A DNA stretch of 64,000 nucleotides from Desmodesmus armatus (Eukaryota; Chlorophyta; Chlorophyceae; Sphaeropleales; Scenedesmaceae), in assembly GCA_007449985.2 (NCBI GenBank), contig VIIQ02000851.1:62001-126000 (forward strand), given 5' to 3'. Shown here piece by piece: positions 13,401 through 26,190 of this stretch (position 1 is the first letter of the stretch; every line of letters begins with the position of its first letter). The notes beneath the pieces were generated by a model. The model ran no database searches. It saw only the letters and a program-made list of their open reading frames with translations, and was not told where the DNA came from. Made by a program: the position numbers and the translations under genes.

Positions 13401-16400
13401 GTGCTGCTGTCCTGGGCAGCAGCTTCGCTGGTGTAGGAGGCGGTGACGGTCTGGACCACCTGGGGGGCGACAGGACACGACACAGGAGCAGCAGCGGCAG
13501 ATGAGACGCACCAGAGCTTGTCACTGTCCTGAAAAGCGGCTGTGAGCTCAAAGATACAGCGTGTAGCATGCATCATGCAGCAGCGGCACTCAGCACAGCA
13601 CATTGTGTAATGCTCTGGGCACACAGCGCTGCTACATGCCCTGTGTGCTGCTACTCGCACACACTTCATGCAGCAGTGAGCCACATGTTATGCACGACTG
13701 CAAGGCAAGTGTGCATAATGGCTCCAACCAAGCAGCAAGCTGCCAGCCTTGCAAGTGTGCACAACGGCTCAAACCCAGCAGTACGCTGCTGGCCTCCCGC
13801 CCCTCGCACCTGCTGAACGCCACACGGAGCCAGCTCCCTTGGGGTGAAGCGCACATCAAACCTCCACGTAGCAGGGCTGCACACAGTAGTGGGATCATCC
13901 CCAGTGAAGCTCGGAGCCACTCCTGTGACCTGAACCAGATCAAACCAATTCGTTGCAAAGGTCTGGTAGACGCGCGCACAGGCCCCGCGCGCCCCGGACG
14001 CATCCGCCGTATCAAACGAGAACAGCACAGGAGAGCCGTCGCCCACAGAGCGCCCGGTCGCATCCGTCACGCGCCCGAAAACCGCATTTGGAGCAGGTCC
14101 CTTGTTGTAGTTGACCATAAAACCGCACTGAGCCACCTGACCGGGTGCTAGGGTCCCAGGGAGGCCTGGGCAGACCAGCGCAACCTGCGCAGTGTCCACC
14201 ACAACGTTGACCTGCTGTACCTGCATTGGTACCGTATTGCCTGCGGGGTTTTGGACGGTCACCATACCCTGGAGCTGGTACTGCGGGTCGCTGCCAGGGA
14301 CAGGCTCTGGTGCGGCCACCACTGTGTAGGACCCGAGGATTCCGGAGCTTCCCTGAGCGACGGCCTGGTTGGCGGGGTTTAGCTGGGTCTTGACGCTCCA
14401 TGTGAAGCTTCCCTTGATGTAGGTTTTAGTAACGGCGGTTGTGATGACGGGTGTGGTGGACATGAAACCTGAAGGGGCAACTGGCAGCACGGGCTCTGGG
14501 ATGACTACTGGAGGGGCCCTGGGGGGCCTGCGGGGGCAGTCGGTGGGGGTGGCTTGCACGCTGATGGTGTTGGACTGCACCCCGCCAAAGTTCTGTGTGG
14601 TGCCTTGTGTGCTCTGCAGCTGCAGCTGGGAGGTGCAGGTGGTCTGCAAAGCAGCAGCAGCAGCAGCAGAAGGACAAGGGGAGAAGTTGCAGAGGCATCA
14701 ATACAGGGACAGCAGGGCGAAGTGATCAAAAGGGCTTTGTTTGCTACTAGCTGCTACAAGCTGGCGTGGGTATCAAGTATGCTTGTGCGTAGCGACACCT
14801 GACGCAGGAGGGAGACTTCAAAGTCCCCTGTGATGCGCGCATGCAGTCCAAGCAACAGCCCTGCTCACCGAGACACTGGCGGCACACGGGTCGCGCGATG
14901 GGTTGTAAGGCGCGCGAGTGGGCATCACGTTGGGGTTCTGCTGCAGCTGGCCCGTGGCTGACATGACCAGGGCGCCGGCAGGTTCCTCGACAATGTCAGG
15001 TTCAGCCATGCCGTCCCCGATCCAGCCGCCACTCAGGGAGATACTGAAGGGCTGGGGTGGCAGCGGCTGGTTGCTTTGGTCGTTGCCGCACACCTGCATA
15101 CATGCGAACCAGGACGCAAACACGCATGTGCTCATTTTCATCCTTAGGCTGTGCAGCATCTTCGCCACATGCCGGCACAACTGCTGACTTCAAACAGTGA
15201 AAGAGTGGGTCATTCAAACGAGACCCATGCGTTCGGAAGGACAGCAGGAGCCAACAAACCCCTTTCAAAGCCCTGTTGAAGCACAAAACGCACCTGCCTT
15301 CCAGACGGCAGGCCTCCAATGGCAGGCAAATACAGCGGGTTGCCCGCGGGCTGGCTGCAAGTCACCGTCCACATGGCACAGTTGTTGATCAGCTGCCAGC
15401 GCGTGGGCGCAGAGAAGTCCAGCACAACACCCGTCAGTGTGGTCTGCGTTCCGAGCCAATTGCTGGTGAGGATCGTACAGGGCTGGGAGAAGTCATTCCC
15501 CCACGTGGCAGCGATCTGCAGGTTGTTCACGTTGCACTGCACGCTGCCGGACCCAGGGATGACTAACCACTGGTTGGCGCCCAGGCCGCCTCCCATCCCT
15601 CCTATCCCGCCAGACGCCACCGCGCCACATGGCAGCAGCGTGTTCCCGCCCCAGGGGCACGCCAGCTGCAGGTTTGACAGCGCGATGGGTGCTGTGGAAG
15701 GGTTAGCGACGGTCAGTGTGAAGCTGGCAAGGAAAGTGGCTGAGGTGACTGCGCGCGTGAAGACTGCCTGCGCTTGGACGTCACCGCCGCCACCCCAGGG
15801 CACCCTGACTGCTGCAGAGGAAAGTGCTGTGAGGGACTGGCTCCACTGGAAGACCAGGGAGGTCTGGAGGTTTGGCTGGTCCATGATGATGCTGGGCTGT
15901 ACGTTGCATCCGATGACGCTCAGTGTGACTGCTGTGGTGTCTGTCCACTTGAGCTGGTCGTTGCCTACGCCGGCCACGAGGGTGGCAGTGCTGCTGACCT
16001 GCAGGCACCATGCGGGCAGCAGCATGCAGCAGCTTGGTTTGTGTCCTTGTTGTTTTGCAAATGAGCGAAAAGCTCAACGTGCACCTGTGTAAGCTAGTGG
16101 ACTACAAATGTGCGCACATTCTGCGAAACGGGGGATGTGGGGCAAGTGTCATTTGCGGCTGTGTGGCGGAAAGCAAGCACGGCTGTGGCCTGCCAGCAGC
16201 CTACTGCTGGTGACAAGCTGCTGCGCAGTGCTGCACGCACCAGTGCTCTGTCGAAGCACAGCACGATGTCTCTGACCACCCAGGTGTACTCAAAGGTCTC
16301 CGAGCCCTTGAGAGGTATGCCGCCTCCTGGGTGTCGGCCACGTGTCACAGCGGTGGCGGGACGGGCAGTCAGCCAACCACCCTGAGGGAAGTAGCTCTCC

Positions 16401-17219
16401 CAGCTAGGCCATGTGATGACGTCAGTTAGCACCGCACTGTCCCGAATCTCCCTGGTGATGAAAGTGAAGGCAAAATCTTGGTTGAGGACGGGGGGACCTG
16501 CGCACTCCACATTGATGCTGCCTCTGGATATGCCGGCTTCCGACTGTGTATTTGTAATAATCTGCGCAGTTGCGGTCTGAGCAGTCGGCCATGGGACATT
16601 TTGAAAGCTTGCCACCCCGTTGTTGTCTGTATTGCCGGTTGCCACGGGCACAGCACTCCCAGTTGTGACTGTGACCCCTTGGACTGCATTGGTGCCGCAA
16701 TCGATCCTGAAACTCAGGGTCCCAACAATTGATGTCAGCTTCCTCTCCACAGCTATGGTGTATTGAATTTCTGCGGTCTCTCCTCGGATCACCTGCAGCC
16801 GCACAGTTCAAACGGGAACAGCCGGCACATATCGGTAGGCAACAGGCGGCTGAGGACCCCAGGCATGTGTGTCGAGAGTGTGACATTGACAGAAAGAGTA
16901 TGTGGCAGTTCAAACCAAGACAGTCCTACCAGAATAATTAAAACCAGGATACAAAGTAGCACAACAGCCCTGGCTGCCCCGCCTGAATGACTGCGTGCAT
17001 GGATGGCAAGCTGCTGCTTCACGCGAAACAGCTTCTTACTTGTCTATCTGTACCGCTGCCCCCGACTGTTGCTTTGAGGCTCCAGTCATAGGTAACGTCG
17101 AGCTTTGGGAACCCAGTCTCCCACTGAACCGTCTGCCCATCAGCTGGTAGTGGCAGGAGCAGCACGGCAAGCAACAGCACTGCACAACAGGGGGTTTCAA
17201 GCAGGGGAAGGCACAACAT
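10422..17219 (-). CDS. Large secreted multi-domain (Ig-like/beta-sandwich) surface protein, about 1,442 aa
   Basis: Predicted extracellular or cell-wall protein. Exons: 17219-17040, 16792-16241, 15998-15294, 15093-14869, 14643-13810, 13528-13016, 12683-12183, 11973-11647, 11349-11287, 10850-10422. Every exon is a multiple of three and every intron is in phase 0. Residues 1-28 form a signal peptide (MLCLPLLETPCCAVLLLAVL, ending ADG). The body repeats a beta-sandwich-like pattern, usually Y/F-x-W-x-(V/L) followed by a V-T-V-N-(P/N) strand; examples are VTYDWSLKA, FEYTWVVRD, SFTWSVKTQ, WELVMEPADNVTVTPGKSAT and YTGTVTVINNAP. Cysteines are paired at regular spacing. A Ser/Gly-rich low-complexity linker sits near residues 900-940. 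There is no obvious C-terminal membrane anchor. I infer structural or adhesive roles; I recognise no named family. Splice model is strong, function is not. Confidence 0.8.
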
Positions 17220-18375
17220 GCGATCAGGCAGCTGCTTCGTGAAGATAAACCTTGGTCAAACTGAAAAGCTTACTAGCAAGTAGCTGCCTTGCAGGTGGCA
17301 GCCACCTCACTACCAGTCCCTTGTGTATCAGACACTTCCATCACAACTGCTGGTCCACCCCACCATCGCCACCCGCGGTCCCAGGCTGGGCTGCACGCTG
17401 CGCAATGCACTTAAACTTGGTTGCTATCACCAACCTGCTGTCAGCAGCGTGCGATGGTGCTGTGCAGCTGCTTCACCCGCTGGTAGCCAGCAAGGACTCC
17501 CGCTCCCATGCCTTCCTACAGGCCCCATGCAGCCCACAGCGCTCTGATGGTTTTTGGTGATGCAATTAGTGTTCTATGACGGAAATAGAGACGTTGCCAA
17601 CGTTGCCGATGTGATTATCCAATACAGGCGAGTGTCGCGATAGTAGCAAGCATACTTGCTGAGCATTCATTGCGACTTTTTAACGTCTGGTAACAGTGGA
17701 GCTTGCATTATGCGGATCGACACCCGTTCCGGTAGAGCATCTGGGCGAAGCGGAAGGGTTTTGTGGGCAGTAAGAAGTGGACTGCAAGAGTTGAGACAGC
17801 CACACTGACCGCTTTATGCCTTTTAAGCGCCTGGCCAAGTGCCTCCTTCTGCCTTGCAGGTAACTTGAAGGCCCACTAGTGACCCTCTCTCAGCCACCCC
17901 CACCCACCCCACACCCTGCCAGGCCCTGGCCCTGAGGGTGGGGCCAGGCTGCCATCAACCTGGCCCTTTGTGGCAACCCAACTGGTGTCTGGATTAATCA
18001 CAGTGACAGACGTGGGACTCCAGTTGAGCTACAGGAATGTCCAGTGCCACTGTAGTACATGCAGCTGGCAAACCTTCAAGGCTTGAACAGCCAGCAGTAG
18101 CCTCAACTGTAAATGCATCCATTGCATGGACCTGTGGCTGTCATCGACATGCAACCCCAAGGACTTCCCAGCCCTGCCCAGTATTGCAAGCTGGCAGATC
18201 AGTTGCTGCTGCAATTCCAGCCTTGCAAGGCCAACCTGCTGCTTTCATCAGCCAAGGGTGTGTGCCAAGGAAGCCAGTCACTGAGTAGTGCAGGTCTCTT
18301 TTCATCATTTTGTTGATTGGCTGGCAGTGGTGCATGAGTTGTTTCAGCCGTTTGGAAATCCACCGTGTACCGGCT

Positions 18376-19440
18376 TACAGCTTTGCAAGGTGTTGCCAGG
18401 CAGCTGTGCCAGCAAGGCTTGTGCTGCAGCGGCAGAAGTGGCGGCTGCGCCCACGACAGTTGCAGGAGCGCACAGCGCATTGGCAGCAACAGTGGCAGCG
18501 GCTGCGGCTACTCGCCTTCAAGCACAGCAGCTCCGACATGAACTTCCACAGTTTGAGAGTAGCTGCGTAGCCCTTGCCTTGCTGGAGAACCCGCGGTCCC
18601 ACAACAGCTGGCCAGGCCCACTCCCCCCCCCCCCCCTCTCAGCTGTGTGATTCACACATAACTGCTACTAGCTGACTAAGTTGTTGTGAACGTGATGCTT
18701 TTACAAAAGATGTTTGACGGTTCCTGCACTAGAAAACCTTCTGTCCCGCCCCTCCCCCGAGTCAAAGCGAGTGTGCAAAACGCAGTACAGTCTCATGGCC
18801 CATCAGTGATGGGTGGGAGAGGGGGGGAGGGAGACAGCCTAGCAGCCCGACGGACAAGCATGGCGAGAAATATTACGCAATCTCATACAAAGTACTTCCC
18901 CACCAGTGGGCCAGCCTGGCACATGAGTCGCATCTGCATTGAAAGCATGCCAGCTGGGCTAAACTTTTCCAGGCGAGATGCAGGCACCACGCTGCTACAG
19001 TCTGCCTGTCGAGCAGCACCCCACCCTCCTGCGGGCGCACCAGCCCCCCTGGCTGTTGAGCATTAGCAGCACAACACTGATGGCAACGGCACCAACGTGC
19101 AAAGCACCTTCAAGTGCCCATTCGATGTGTGACACAATACCCCCCTCCCAAGCATTCAATCATCAGCGGTTGAATCAGCTGTCGCGGACGCTGGTAGGAG
19201 CCGCTAGCGCACAGGCACGCACATGCAACTTGTGTCCGACGAACAATGTCTTAACTTCATTCTCCGGCCAGCTCAGCTGGCTTACAGCGTTGCAAGGTGT
19301 GCCAGCTGTCACAGGTGGCGGCCACCAAGGCCTCTGCTGCAGCGGCAGAGATGGCGCTGCGCTTGCGACAGTGCAGAAGCGCCAAGCGCATTGGCACGGT
19401 GCCAGCGGCTGCGGCAGGTATCCCAGGAGTTTGACAGTAC
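18376..19440. repeat. Two diverged copies of a roughly 180-bp unit
   Basis: Segments 18376-18570 and 19279-19440 share an ordered set of blocks: GGCTTACAGC, TTGCAAGGTGT, GCTGCAGCGGCAGA, GCGCATTGGCA and GCAGCGGCTGCGGC. Each can be read as an Arg/Gln-rich frame, but the frames differ and carry stops. They may be relics of a coding or mobile sequence. Confidence 0.55.
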
Positions 19441-20240
19441 CCGTGCCAGGAACTTTTTTGTGCCAGGGAAGGGGGGGGGGAGCTCAACCAGTGTGCCCAA
19501 CTGCAGCACAGTCTTGAACCCCATTTGCAGGCAGGTGGGACAGGCGCCAGCACAGTGCACACCCACCACCTGCGGGAGGGGGTGAGAGGCGGTGAGAGGG
19601 GGAGGCTGCCGAGGACCTGCAGGTCAGGAAACGGCAACCTTCTGGTCCACAATGCAAGCATGGCGCCCCCCTGTCCTGACAAACACACATGGGTATCACA
19701 GGGTTGAAACCAGTTCTTGCAGGGTGGGAAAGGGTAGACAGCCTAGCAGTTCAAATAGACAAGCATAGCAAACAACGAAGTTCGCATCATGTACCCGGGT
19801 GCAGGACTTCGTCACCTCTGTACCCGGTACGCAGGACTTCGTCACCTCTGGGTCAGCCTGGCACATGAGTCACAGGTGCATTGGCAGCATGCAGTCACCC
19901 CCTGGGTCAGCCTGTCAACGAAGTTCACATCATGTACCCGGCTGCAGGACTTCGTTCACATCATGTACCCAGTACGCATGACTTCGTCACCTCTGGGTCA
20001 GCCTGGCACATGAGTCACAGGTGCATTGGCAGCATGCCCTGACGGACCTTCCTCAGGCGAAATGCAGGCATCACACCTCTGGTTCAGCCTGGCACATGAG
20101 TTACAGGTGCATTGACAGCATGCCCAAAGTGCCCATTCCACCATCCGATCGTCAGCGGTTGAGTCAGTTATGTCGGATAGGCCGAGGAATGTGTAGCGCA
20201 CAGGCAGGCACGCCATGTTTCATGTATTGTCGGCTGCCTT
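18900..20240. repeat. Degenerate repeat array (CAGCCTGGCACATGAGT unit)
   Basis: The block GTCAGCCTGGCACATGAGTC, with a following GTGCATTGGCAGCATGC, recurs near 18908, 19853, 20002 and 20085 with mutations. A second block (CAGCGGTTGA then a T-C-A-G run, GCACAGGCA) recurs near 19165 and 20152. A short ACTTCGTCAC motif recurs at 19807-19990. This looks like a locally expanded and decaying satellite. Confidence 0.55.
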
Positions 20241-20626
20241 GCCCCCTGTGTGGGGAACACTCCCTGGCTGGTAGCACACGACAAAACAGGACAGCATGTA
20301 CCTACGTACACCAGAGCAGCAGCTCCCAAACACAAATCGTCACAACCACGCAGCTTACACAGCACCTTCCTCACCTCGGACTGCTCACAGCTTCCCCTGT
20401 GATGAGACCTGAACCCGCGATGAGACTTCCCCCCCCCCCTGCTTGTAGCACAGCGCACCCCCTGTGGCGCTATTTTTCGGATTTCGATTTTTGAGCCATA
20501 TTGATTTAAAAGCAATCTAGTAGACTAAACGATCAGACTGATATCCCCCCAGACTCAGCTCGCAGACTCGCAGCAAGCTTAGGATCAGACCTTCGTTGTA
20601 TCAATCATATTGCCCAAGTTGTGAAC

Positions 20627-22501
20627 ATGGCAGGTGAGAGCCCATTCCGCCTCCAGTATGCAGCAGCGAGCGTTGCAGCAGTTTTGCTGGCCCCCGACCA
20701 GTAGCGGCGCTTGGTGCTGGGCCTGCTTGCATCATGCTTCGTCAAGCATACGAAGGCCATCGTTGGGGTCCCTGGCGACCAACCGACTGCACCAGTGTAG
20801 TGTGCCAGCTGGAAGCCTCGCATATGACGTTGTGGCCATCCTTTCGCCTCTGCAGGTTGCATGAACGTGTGCTTGCTCTTCGTGGTCCTTGCTTTCGTGC
20901 CCGCTGTGTTCGGCGCCCCCACTCTGGAGGTAAGACGCGTGGTCATTAGGATGCTTCGGCCTGGCTTCGCAGGCCGCTGCCGTAGCTGCCCATGGTGGTC
21001 TAGTATGGGTCCATCAAGGCAGCCAATCTTTCAAGCAGCTCAGCTGCGGGCGTACGGCTCAGTATGCTGGTTCCGAGAGTTCTGATGGGTGTTGGTCCAG
21101 GTCAGCACAGCAGCTGTCTTGTGGCTCCTGCAGCCTCAGCACCCAAGCCGTAGCAGGTATTTGCAATGAGAGCAGTGCTTATCTGAGTGTCGTGCATGTG
21201 ACTGAGGTCTCCTTGCTGTTGCTCCTGGTGCATGCATGTGTCTTACTGCGCCCTTGCTGTCTGTCCTTTCCTGCACAGCTGGAGAAGTGGAACACGGCCT
21301 ATGTGTACCAGGCCCTGAACGTGCCAGCAGGCCTCCTGCAGGGTTCAGCCCTGATGGATGGTGGCAGTGCAGGCAGCACCGAGCCCCTGTTCCCCCTCGT
21401 CGGCTATGATGTGAAGAGCCAGTGCAAGGGCCCCGGCGCAGCTGTCGACCCCACCCAGGCCAAGGCTGGCACCTGCCAGTACAAGGCTAACAAGGACGGC
21501 ACCTTCACCTACTGGGAGAAGCAGCCTGGCGACTGGGCCCGCATGAGCAACTGCTACTGCTACGCCCTGGATGTCTTCAAGGCTTCCTGGTGCCAGCCCG
21601 GCGCCGCCACTGGCGTCCCCATCGAGCCCAACACCATGTCCTGCGCAGTGCTGAAGAAGGCCCTCATTGCAGATGGTGCCAAGGAGGTCACAGCGGCACA
21701 GGCGCTCAACACCAAGGCCCCCACCGGCCACTACATTGCCATGATGATGAGGCCCCAGAGCAGCTGCAACTTTGCGCGCTGCCAGCCTGACTTCCACTTC
21801 ATGCGCAAGGACAGCAACGGCATGTGGTCCCACAAGGCCGGCGAGGCCCCAGCACAGAACAAGGATTCCAATGGTGCACTGATCAAGGACCCAAAGACTG
21901 CTAAGATCTCCGGCCAGTACACAGGTGGGTGGGCAAGGATTTCGCTTTGAGGGCTTGTCACAGTTGAGGGCTTGTCACAGCAGCCCTGCGTGAGCCGATT
22001 GTAGCCGACGGATGGCCCCGCCATTTTTGCTTAAGATATGCGTGGTGATGCATTGGCATTTCAGTTGCTTTCGTAACGCGGCAGAAACATGAGCTGCAGG
22101 AGCTGCGCCGCCCCTGCATTCCTGCATCCTGCATCTCAAGCAGTGGGAAGGACAGACCGTTCCGTCATGTACCATTGCTGCGTGCCATCAGCCTGTTTCT
22201 ATTTAACCATGCACATTGTCGTGTCTTGTGCTGTGCAGAGTTCTGCGGCTACTTCCACGTCGAGCCCTCCAAGATGAACATTGGCACCATCCCTGTGCCC
22301 AACCTGGTGTCTAGGGGTGTCGAGAAGTGGAAGAGCAGTGGCCTCAAGGTCTCTGTGCAGCCACTGGCCTACAATGCAGCAGTCGACGCAGTGGACGCGC
22401 AGGCGGACTACGCAGCAGTACAGCAGCGCCAGTTTGCTGTGCAGCGTGGGGAGGCCCCAGGCGGCAACCGCAAGCTGCTCGCCCTCAGCGGCGGCTTGTG
22501 A
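20627..22501 (+). CDS. Secreted protein with candidate Cys/His active site, 329 aa
   Basis: Exons 20627-20633, 20856-20929, 21279-21924, 22239-22501; phases 1, 0, 1 agree. Residues 1-23 form a signal peptide (MNVCLLFVVLAFVPAVFGA). The mature part has two signature blocks: SNCYCYALDVF near residue 117 and DFHFMRKDSNGMWSHKAGE near residue 198, followed by DPKTA and FCGYF. From memory, a similar layout (NNCYNYA, then DFHWYR, WSHKPG, DPRTADRG, YTxFCG) occurs in secreted bacterial proteins of unknown function. The spacing of Cys119 and His200 would fit an NlpC/P60- or CHAP-like cysteine peptidase fold, but this is inference. Ten or more cysteines suggest disulfides. An alternative start at Met 20863 would lose only four residues. 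Codon use is strongly GC-ending, unlike its neighbours, suggesting high expression. Confidence 0.85.
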
Positions 22502-25500
22502 CCGTGCGCACGGAGCAGCAGCAGGCGGGCAGCGCACCAGTGACCTGTGTCACTGTGTGCTGCTTGTCTTGCTGCAGCTGAGGACTCTGCAGCGCGTTTT
22601 TACCGCAGGACCCACGCTTCACCCTGTACATGCGTGGCGTGCTAGCAGCCAGTTTTCTTGCTGCTGTGCCAGCACGCATGCGTCCGCCCCTCCAAGACAG
22701 TGGCCCGGCAGCCCCCTGGTGTGGTGAATCACACCAGCTGCTGCCGAGAGTACACGCGTGTGTTATACTGTCTGGCAGGTCCACAAACCCTCCGGACGCA
22801 AGCACAGCAGCTCCCGCTGCTGCAGTCGCCCTGCGTCGACTGCTGCTGCTGTTGGCTTGTTGCATACTCTCGTGTTGATGACTCATGACATGCTGACCTG
22901 CACACATGAGTTGCAGCAGAACTTGTAGTGTTTGGCCTTTTTGTTGTATCAATAGCCACAATCCACACACACTGCCCTCATGAGATCAGAACTTGATGTG
23001 CCTGCATGCAGCCTTGTTTGGGATCTTGCTTCCTTACTTTGAAGCATGCTGGCTTGCTGGCTCGGATAGTGTGTGTTTGCATGTGGCACGTTGTTGCCAT
23101 GGGTTGCTTGCAAAGAGTTTTGTTTGGCTGGCTACTTTTTCCCGTGCCGTTGATTTTTTCCTGGTTGCCTTGCAGCTAGTCATGTGGTGGGTGCTGCGGC
23201 GGTGGTTGTGGTCGTCAAACCCACATCGTCACAGGCCTGGCAGGCTGTGTCTCAGAGTGTGTGCACATATGTGTCATACACTGCTGGAGGGTGGAGTGAT
23301 GGTATTTGGTCGCTCCCTCTTGTGCTGGCCTTGCCAGGTTACAGCCTTGCATGCGGCAACTGCTTGCTTGGCTGTCGCCCGCCGTTTGACCCCTTGAGCT
23401 GCATTTGGCCCTCCCCTTCTATGCGTGGTGCTGTATTGTGTGCTTACCTTCCAAGGTGCATGCAGCCGCATCGCGCCACCCACTGCTGTGCAGTGGGCGG
23501 GTCGACAGCGCTCGCCTGTTTTCAGGTGTGGCTGTCAGAGTCGTTGCATCGGTTGCGATATTCATTCTCGTGGTTGGTTGGGGCAAGCCTTGTGCTGTGC
23601 TGGCAGCTTAATTGCCGTGAAAGCACAGCCTTAATGCTCTGCTGACGAGAGCAGGCTGTCCCTTCCCCAAACCCCTGTCAGTGCGCAGCTATTTGTGCCT
23701 GACTGGGTAGCTTTTGCATCAGTTCGTGCTTGTGCATGCTGCTGTGTCACTACAAAAGCACAGCAGTACGTGCAGCACCTGTTTCCTCCAAGCCTTTTTT
23801 AGGTGGTCTGTCAGCAGTCCATAGCTACAGATCCTTGCCCACCCAGCACGCCTCAGCAGCTGTATTCAAACGGTTGCTGGGCTGCTGCCAATTCTTGCCC
23901 CTTGTATTTTTTTGCATCTCCGTCCATTCTATGGCGGGCGTACTATTTGCGCCCTGCTGCCCACTTTTTCAAGCCCCATCTCCACTCATCCCATCTCCAT
24001 AAGGGTTCGTCGCCCTTTTTGCACTTTGAAGAGCTTTGCCTCGGCGTCATCCGCTTGTGTATGCCCTTGCGTGTGCGTCTGCCCGCATGCGGCCTTGGTA
24101 GGTTTGTTGAGCAGGTTTGTCATAATAGGCCAACGCTGAGCCAACAGGCTCACGCTGATGAACGGATGCTACTGCCCTGCCCATGGCTGCAGTGTCCGGG
24201 TGTCCATTGCACTGGTGTTGTAGATGTGTGTAGCGGTTTCTTTTGCACCTACACCACAAGGCACGTGCGATGTGCCAGGTTTCGTGTACCAGTAATTTTT
24301 CTGACGGTGCTTTTGGATGCTCTGCCCCTGCAGTTGTGGGCAAGGTGCTTGTGCTGTTTGTCAGCAGCGAGGTTTGTGCCGTGCATGGGTAGCATTTTGG
24401 GTCAACCATCACGCGGTTGACGATACAAACCCAAGGAGGTCCACAGGTGACAACTCAGGCTGCGCAAGCCTGAGCAGCACCAGTTCGCATGCGCGCTCTG
24501 CCTCGCATGCCTCAAATTGTGTGGTGATCGCTAGCCGCCTGTGTTGTCTTGTGGTGAGGCAGTGAGCCCTGGGCTTGGCCAGTTTTGGTGGCACTGCCCT
24601 TGCTCGCGCATATCAACAGCTGGTGGGACACTCAAAATGCTACAGATGTATGGCTTCCTCAGCTTCGGTGTCGTGCAGCAGCACACTTTGTGTCGCCAAG
24701 CGTTTCACTTCTTGCATGCATGTGGGTACGGGTTAGTATGATTGTGGTTGGCATGGGGTGATAAGCATACTCCCCACGGATGGTCCCAAGCGGATATTTC
24801 ATGCATATTGGGGTCGTGGCATCTGCTGTATGCCAGGTGAGGCTGATAAACCTGCCAGGGGCAGCTGTGGCTGCTGCCTGCAGGTGTGTGGAGTGTTGCA
24901 CAGTGCAGGTCGTGGGACTCCGATCATGTGCGCACAGTATCAGATGGGTAGTGCATGTGGTGACAGATATCTGTCAAGACCCGCCTGGGAACCAGCTTTA
25001 CGTGTCTTCTGACATGCCTGGGTTGGGAGGTGTACCTTCAGGGCTTTGTGCATGTGCTGCTGCCAATGATGCAGCAGCAGTTGTCTGAACAGCTGATCAA
25101 TTAATGCTGCACCCAGATTGTCGCTCATCCAGCTGCTCTGTATCGGTGTAGTGCATTGGATGCCATACTCTTTGTGTGTGAGTGCACAGCGAGTGTCTGC
25201 AGCAAGTTTAATACATCAGGCTGAACGATGTGGCTACACGTGCTGATTAGGCTGCACCATGCCCGAGTTGATCAAGGCTTGTGTGCACCCTGTCCTCAGG
25301 TGCTGGTCTGCAGCTACGCCAAAAGGTATGATCTGGTTGTTTGACCAGCAGGCCCTGTGGCTGTTTCTGCATGTATACTGAACAGAGTGCTGGGCAGAGC
25401 AGGCAGGATGGGTTTCGAGCTGAGTGAAGAAATTGTGCTGAGGCAGTAAGCGTCATGGCATGTGCTTGTAACACTTGAGACCCCATCGCTGATACAGTAT

Positions 25501-26190
25501 GGGTGGTTGTCAGTCAGGACTGAACAATCGAAAGCAGCCAATGAAGTTGAAAGCAACTAGGACACATTTGTGACACCACCCACTGCGGTGTTTCCCAGAC
25601 ATGACTCAAGAGTGCGTCAGTTTCCTTGCTGCACATGTGTGGTGATCCAAATTTATCAGCAATCATGGCTATTGCATTTTCAAGTGGTAGAAGCTGTGAG
25701 ACACAGTGTCACTGTCATAGCAAGGCAGCCAACCCTGTGCACATGATAAAGCGACCTCAAATTGCACATGCAATCGACATGCAAACAAGCCACAGCAGCC
25801 ATACATACAAAGTTGATCACCCACTCAGGCGCTTGGGCACTTACACCGGCAACACAGGACAGCACACCCACAGCAGCCGTCACAGTGAGATGCCCTCCGA
25901 GCTGTCGAGCACAAACCAGCCAAAACAGCCGCAGCAGCCATACACACCGTTCATCGGCCACTCAGCTCTTGGGCACTTAAACAGGCAACATAGGACAGCA
26001 GACCCAAAGGAGCTTACTAAGTAGTACACACTGAGATGCCTTCCAAGTTGTCAAGCACTTGCGCAGGCACGCCGACTCCGACCAGCCAATGCAGCCCCTG
26101 GGACTCACACCATCAGAGCTGCCCCACAGCCCAACTGTAGCTAGGTCTGGGGCACAGACCCACAAGCAACACACAAACAGTCCAGCCAGC
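22502..26190. other. Convergent intergenic region, 3.7 kb, no supported gene
   Basis: It lies between the 3' end of the small secreted-protein gene and the 3' end of TAF6. Composition is T/G-rich with no family motif or consistent splice model. The right end holds a tandem duplication, probably within the TAF6 3' UTR. Confidence 0.5.
25789..26062. repeat. Tandem duplication, about 137 bp, two copies
   Basis: Both copies share CAGCAGCCATACA, CTTGGGCACTTA, GGCAACA(C/T)AGGACAGCA, GAGATGCC(C/T)TCC and TGTC(G/A)AGCAC in the same order, offset by about 137 bp. It ends about 130 bp from the TAF6 stop codon. Confidence 0.65.

Larger units (their letters stand above)
17220..20626. other. Intergenic region between divergent genes, with degenerate repeats
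   Basis: This 3.4-kb spacer separates two secreted-protein genes that point away from each other, so both promoters should lie here. No conserved coding unit was found. From 18.4 to 20.2 kb it is filled with diverged tandem copies, listed separately. Confidence 0.5.

Noticed and set aside
15319..16092. 257-codon plus-strand frame
   Set aside because: It is antisense to exon 3 of the secreted-protein gene, whose phase and domain pattern are well supported.
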